Positions 13,415 through 13,721 of a DNA stretch of 13,721 bases are shown here, in pieces. The number at the start of each line of letters is the position of its first letter. Position 1 is the first letter of the stretch. The notes beneath the pieces are model-generated. The model did no database searches. It was not told where the DNA came from and saw only the letters and a program-made list of their open reading frames with translations. Where the stretch lies: the NCBI GenBank assembly GCA_029555925.1, contig JAKPQU010000065.1, positions 1 to 13,721 on the forward strand, given 5' to 3'. A program made the position numbers and the translations under genes. Source of the stretch: Bacillota bacterium (GTDB lineage: Bacteria; Eremiobacterota; SpSt-956; JAKJGF01).

Positions 13415-13570
13415 TATAGATTCAATATTCCAGAGATTGCCTCCTTATTCAGGAATAAGACTATCTAGCTGTGTTATATGTGCTTCCTCTTTTACCGGGT
13501 GAGAGGCCGGATTTGAGCCGATAAAACCAAGCCTTCCGGTAATCAGAACATTCTTAGATTTAAAATTCAT
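13415..13570 (-). pseudogene. N-terminal remnant of an NAD-dependent sugar epimerase/dehydratase
   Basis: Reading from ATG at 13570-13568, 41 codons give an extended-SDR N-terminus: KNVLITGRLGFIGSN (6-20) has the Rossmann GxxGxxG, and HITQLDSLIPE (31-41) resembles the second-strand acid region. A TAA (13445-13447) follows, and the same frame then continues as [10 protein letters not shown] up to the aminotransferase Met at 13414. Sugar epimerases commonly read IPEYGGNLFNI here, so the stop looks like a Tyr codon turned to TAA. Several usually hydrophobic or Gly positions are Arg, Pro or Glu (R13, P21, P25, E29), as expected of decay. GGAGG (13580-13584, complement) and a TATAAT box remain upstream. 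The rest of the gene is absent, replaced by the aminotransferase. A functional 41-residue peptide is possible but less likely. Confidence 0.72.
13440..13446 (-). promoter_or_regulatory. Consensus AAGGAGG overlapping the remnant's stop codon
   Basis: The minus strand reads GAA TAA GGAGG: the stop codon of the epimerase remnant overlaps a full anti-Shine-Dalgarno match. It lies 25 bases from the Met at 13414 and 46 from the Met at 13393, too far for normal initiation at either. It may still help ribosomes that end on the remnant to restart on the aminotransferase, or it may be a chance product of the TAA mutation next to the GGA GGC codons. Confidence 0.35.
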
Positions 13571-13609
13571 AACAATATTCCTCCAGTTCTTGATTTCTCT
13601 CACAAGTAT

Positions 13610-13615
13610 ATTATA
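13610..13615 (-). promoter_or_regulatory. -10 box upstream of the epimerase remnant and aminotransferase
   Basis: A consensus TATAAT on the minus strand sits about 40 bases before the remnant ATG. The upstream -35 is weak (GACAGT at a 17-base spacing). Transcription would start near 13603. No other promoter is visible between here and the aminotransferase, so this is its likely promoter. The remaining bases to the window end hold no gene I can see. Confidence 0.45.
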
Positions 13616-13721
13616 CCCTTTAAAATTGAATTACTGTCTTATCATTCAAGTTGTTTTTAAAAAACTTTCCAGTGAACACTTGGTATATCAGTGCTTTATA
13701 GTGTATTTCATAACTTATTAG

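Noticed and set aside
13415..13570. Stop-codon readthrough or recoding to make an epimerase-aminotransferase fusion
   Set aside because: Only about 50 codons of the epimerase remain and several core residues are changed, so a read-through product would have no complete epimerase domain. Decay is simpler.

Overview
This is an AT-rich bacterial window. Codon use favours ATA (Ile), AGA/AGG (Arg) and A/T third positions. Several genes carry strong AAAGGAG-type ribosome binding sites, and spaced -35/-10 hexamers are visible in places. No rRNA, tRNA, integrase or CRISPR array is present, and no phylogenetic marker, so the host can only be called a low-GC, probably environmental bacterium. The gene content (capsule- or teichoic-acid-like phosphopolyol enzymes, YbhR/YhhJ-type permeases) does not settle whether it has one or two membranes.

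Region 1 (1-2454): two paralogous ABC-2 exporter permeases in tandem. Each is preceded by degenerate tandem heptanucleotide repeats and lacks a Shine-Dalgarno sequence. A perfect 20-bp palindrome lies at the window edge. The ATPase and membrane-fusion partners are presumably upstream, outside the window.

Region 2 (2451-5574): a secreted protein with a stalk-type domain, convergent with the permeases, and, divergent from it, a 665-residue protein I cannot assign to a family. That protein has a small residue (Gly, Ala, Ser, Thr) at every seventh position across two long helical arms, 79 of 84 register positions. A central Cys/Met/Pro-rich segment separates the arms. A hairpin terminator follows it.

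Region 3 (5575-7893): a GT4 glycosyltransferase directly abutted by a radical SAM/SPASM enzyme. A 216-nt imperfect inverted repeat, MITE-like, fills the next intergenic gap.

Region 4 (8121-13570): envelope glycan genes. These are UDP-glucose 6-dehydrogenase (minus), a fused cytidylyltransferase/SDR enzyme of the Bcs1/CDP-ribitol type, an overlapping CDP-glycerol/ribitol phosphotransferase (plus), and a DegT-family sugar aminotransferase (minus). Upstream of the aminotransferase, and in the same frame, is the decayed N-terminus of an NAD-dependent sugar epimerase with its promoter and ribosome binding site still in place. Together regions 3 and 4 look like part of a surface polysaccharide or phosphopolyol polymer locus: activated sugar and polyol supply (UDP-glucuronate, CDP-ribitol, an amino sugar), transfer (GT4, TagF-like) and one possible tailoring enzyme (radical SAM).
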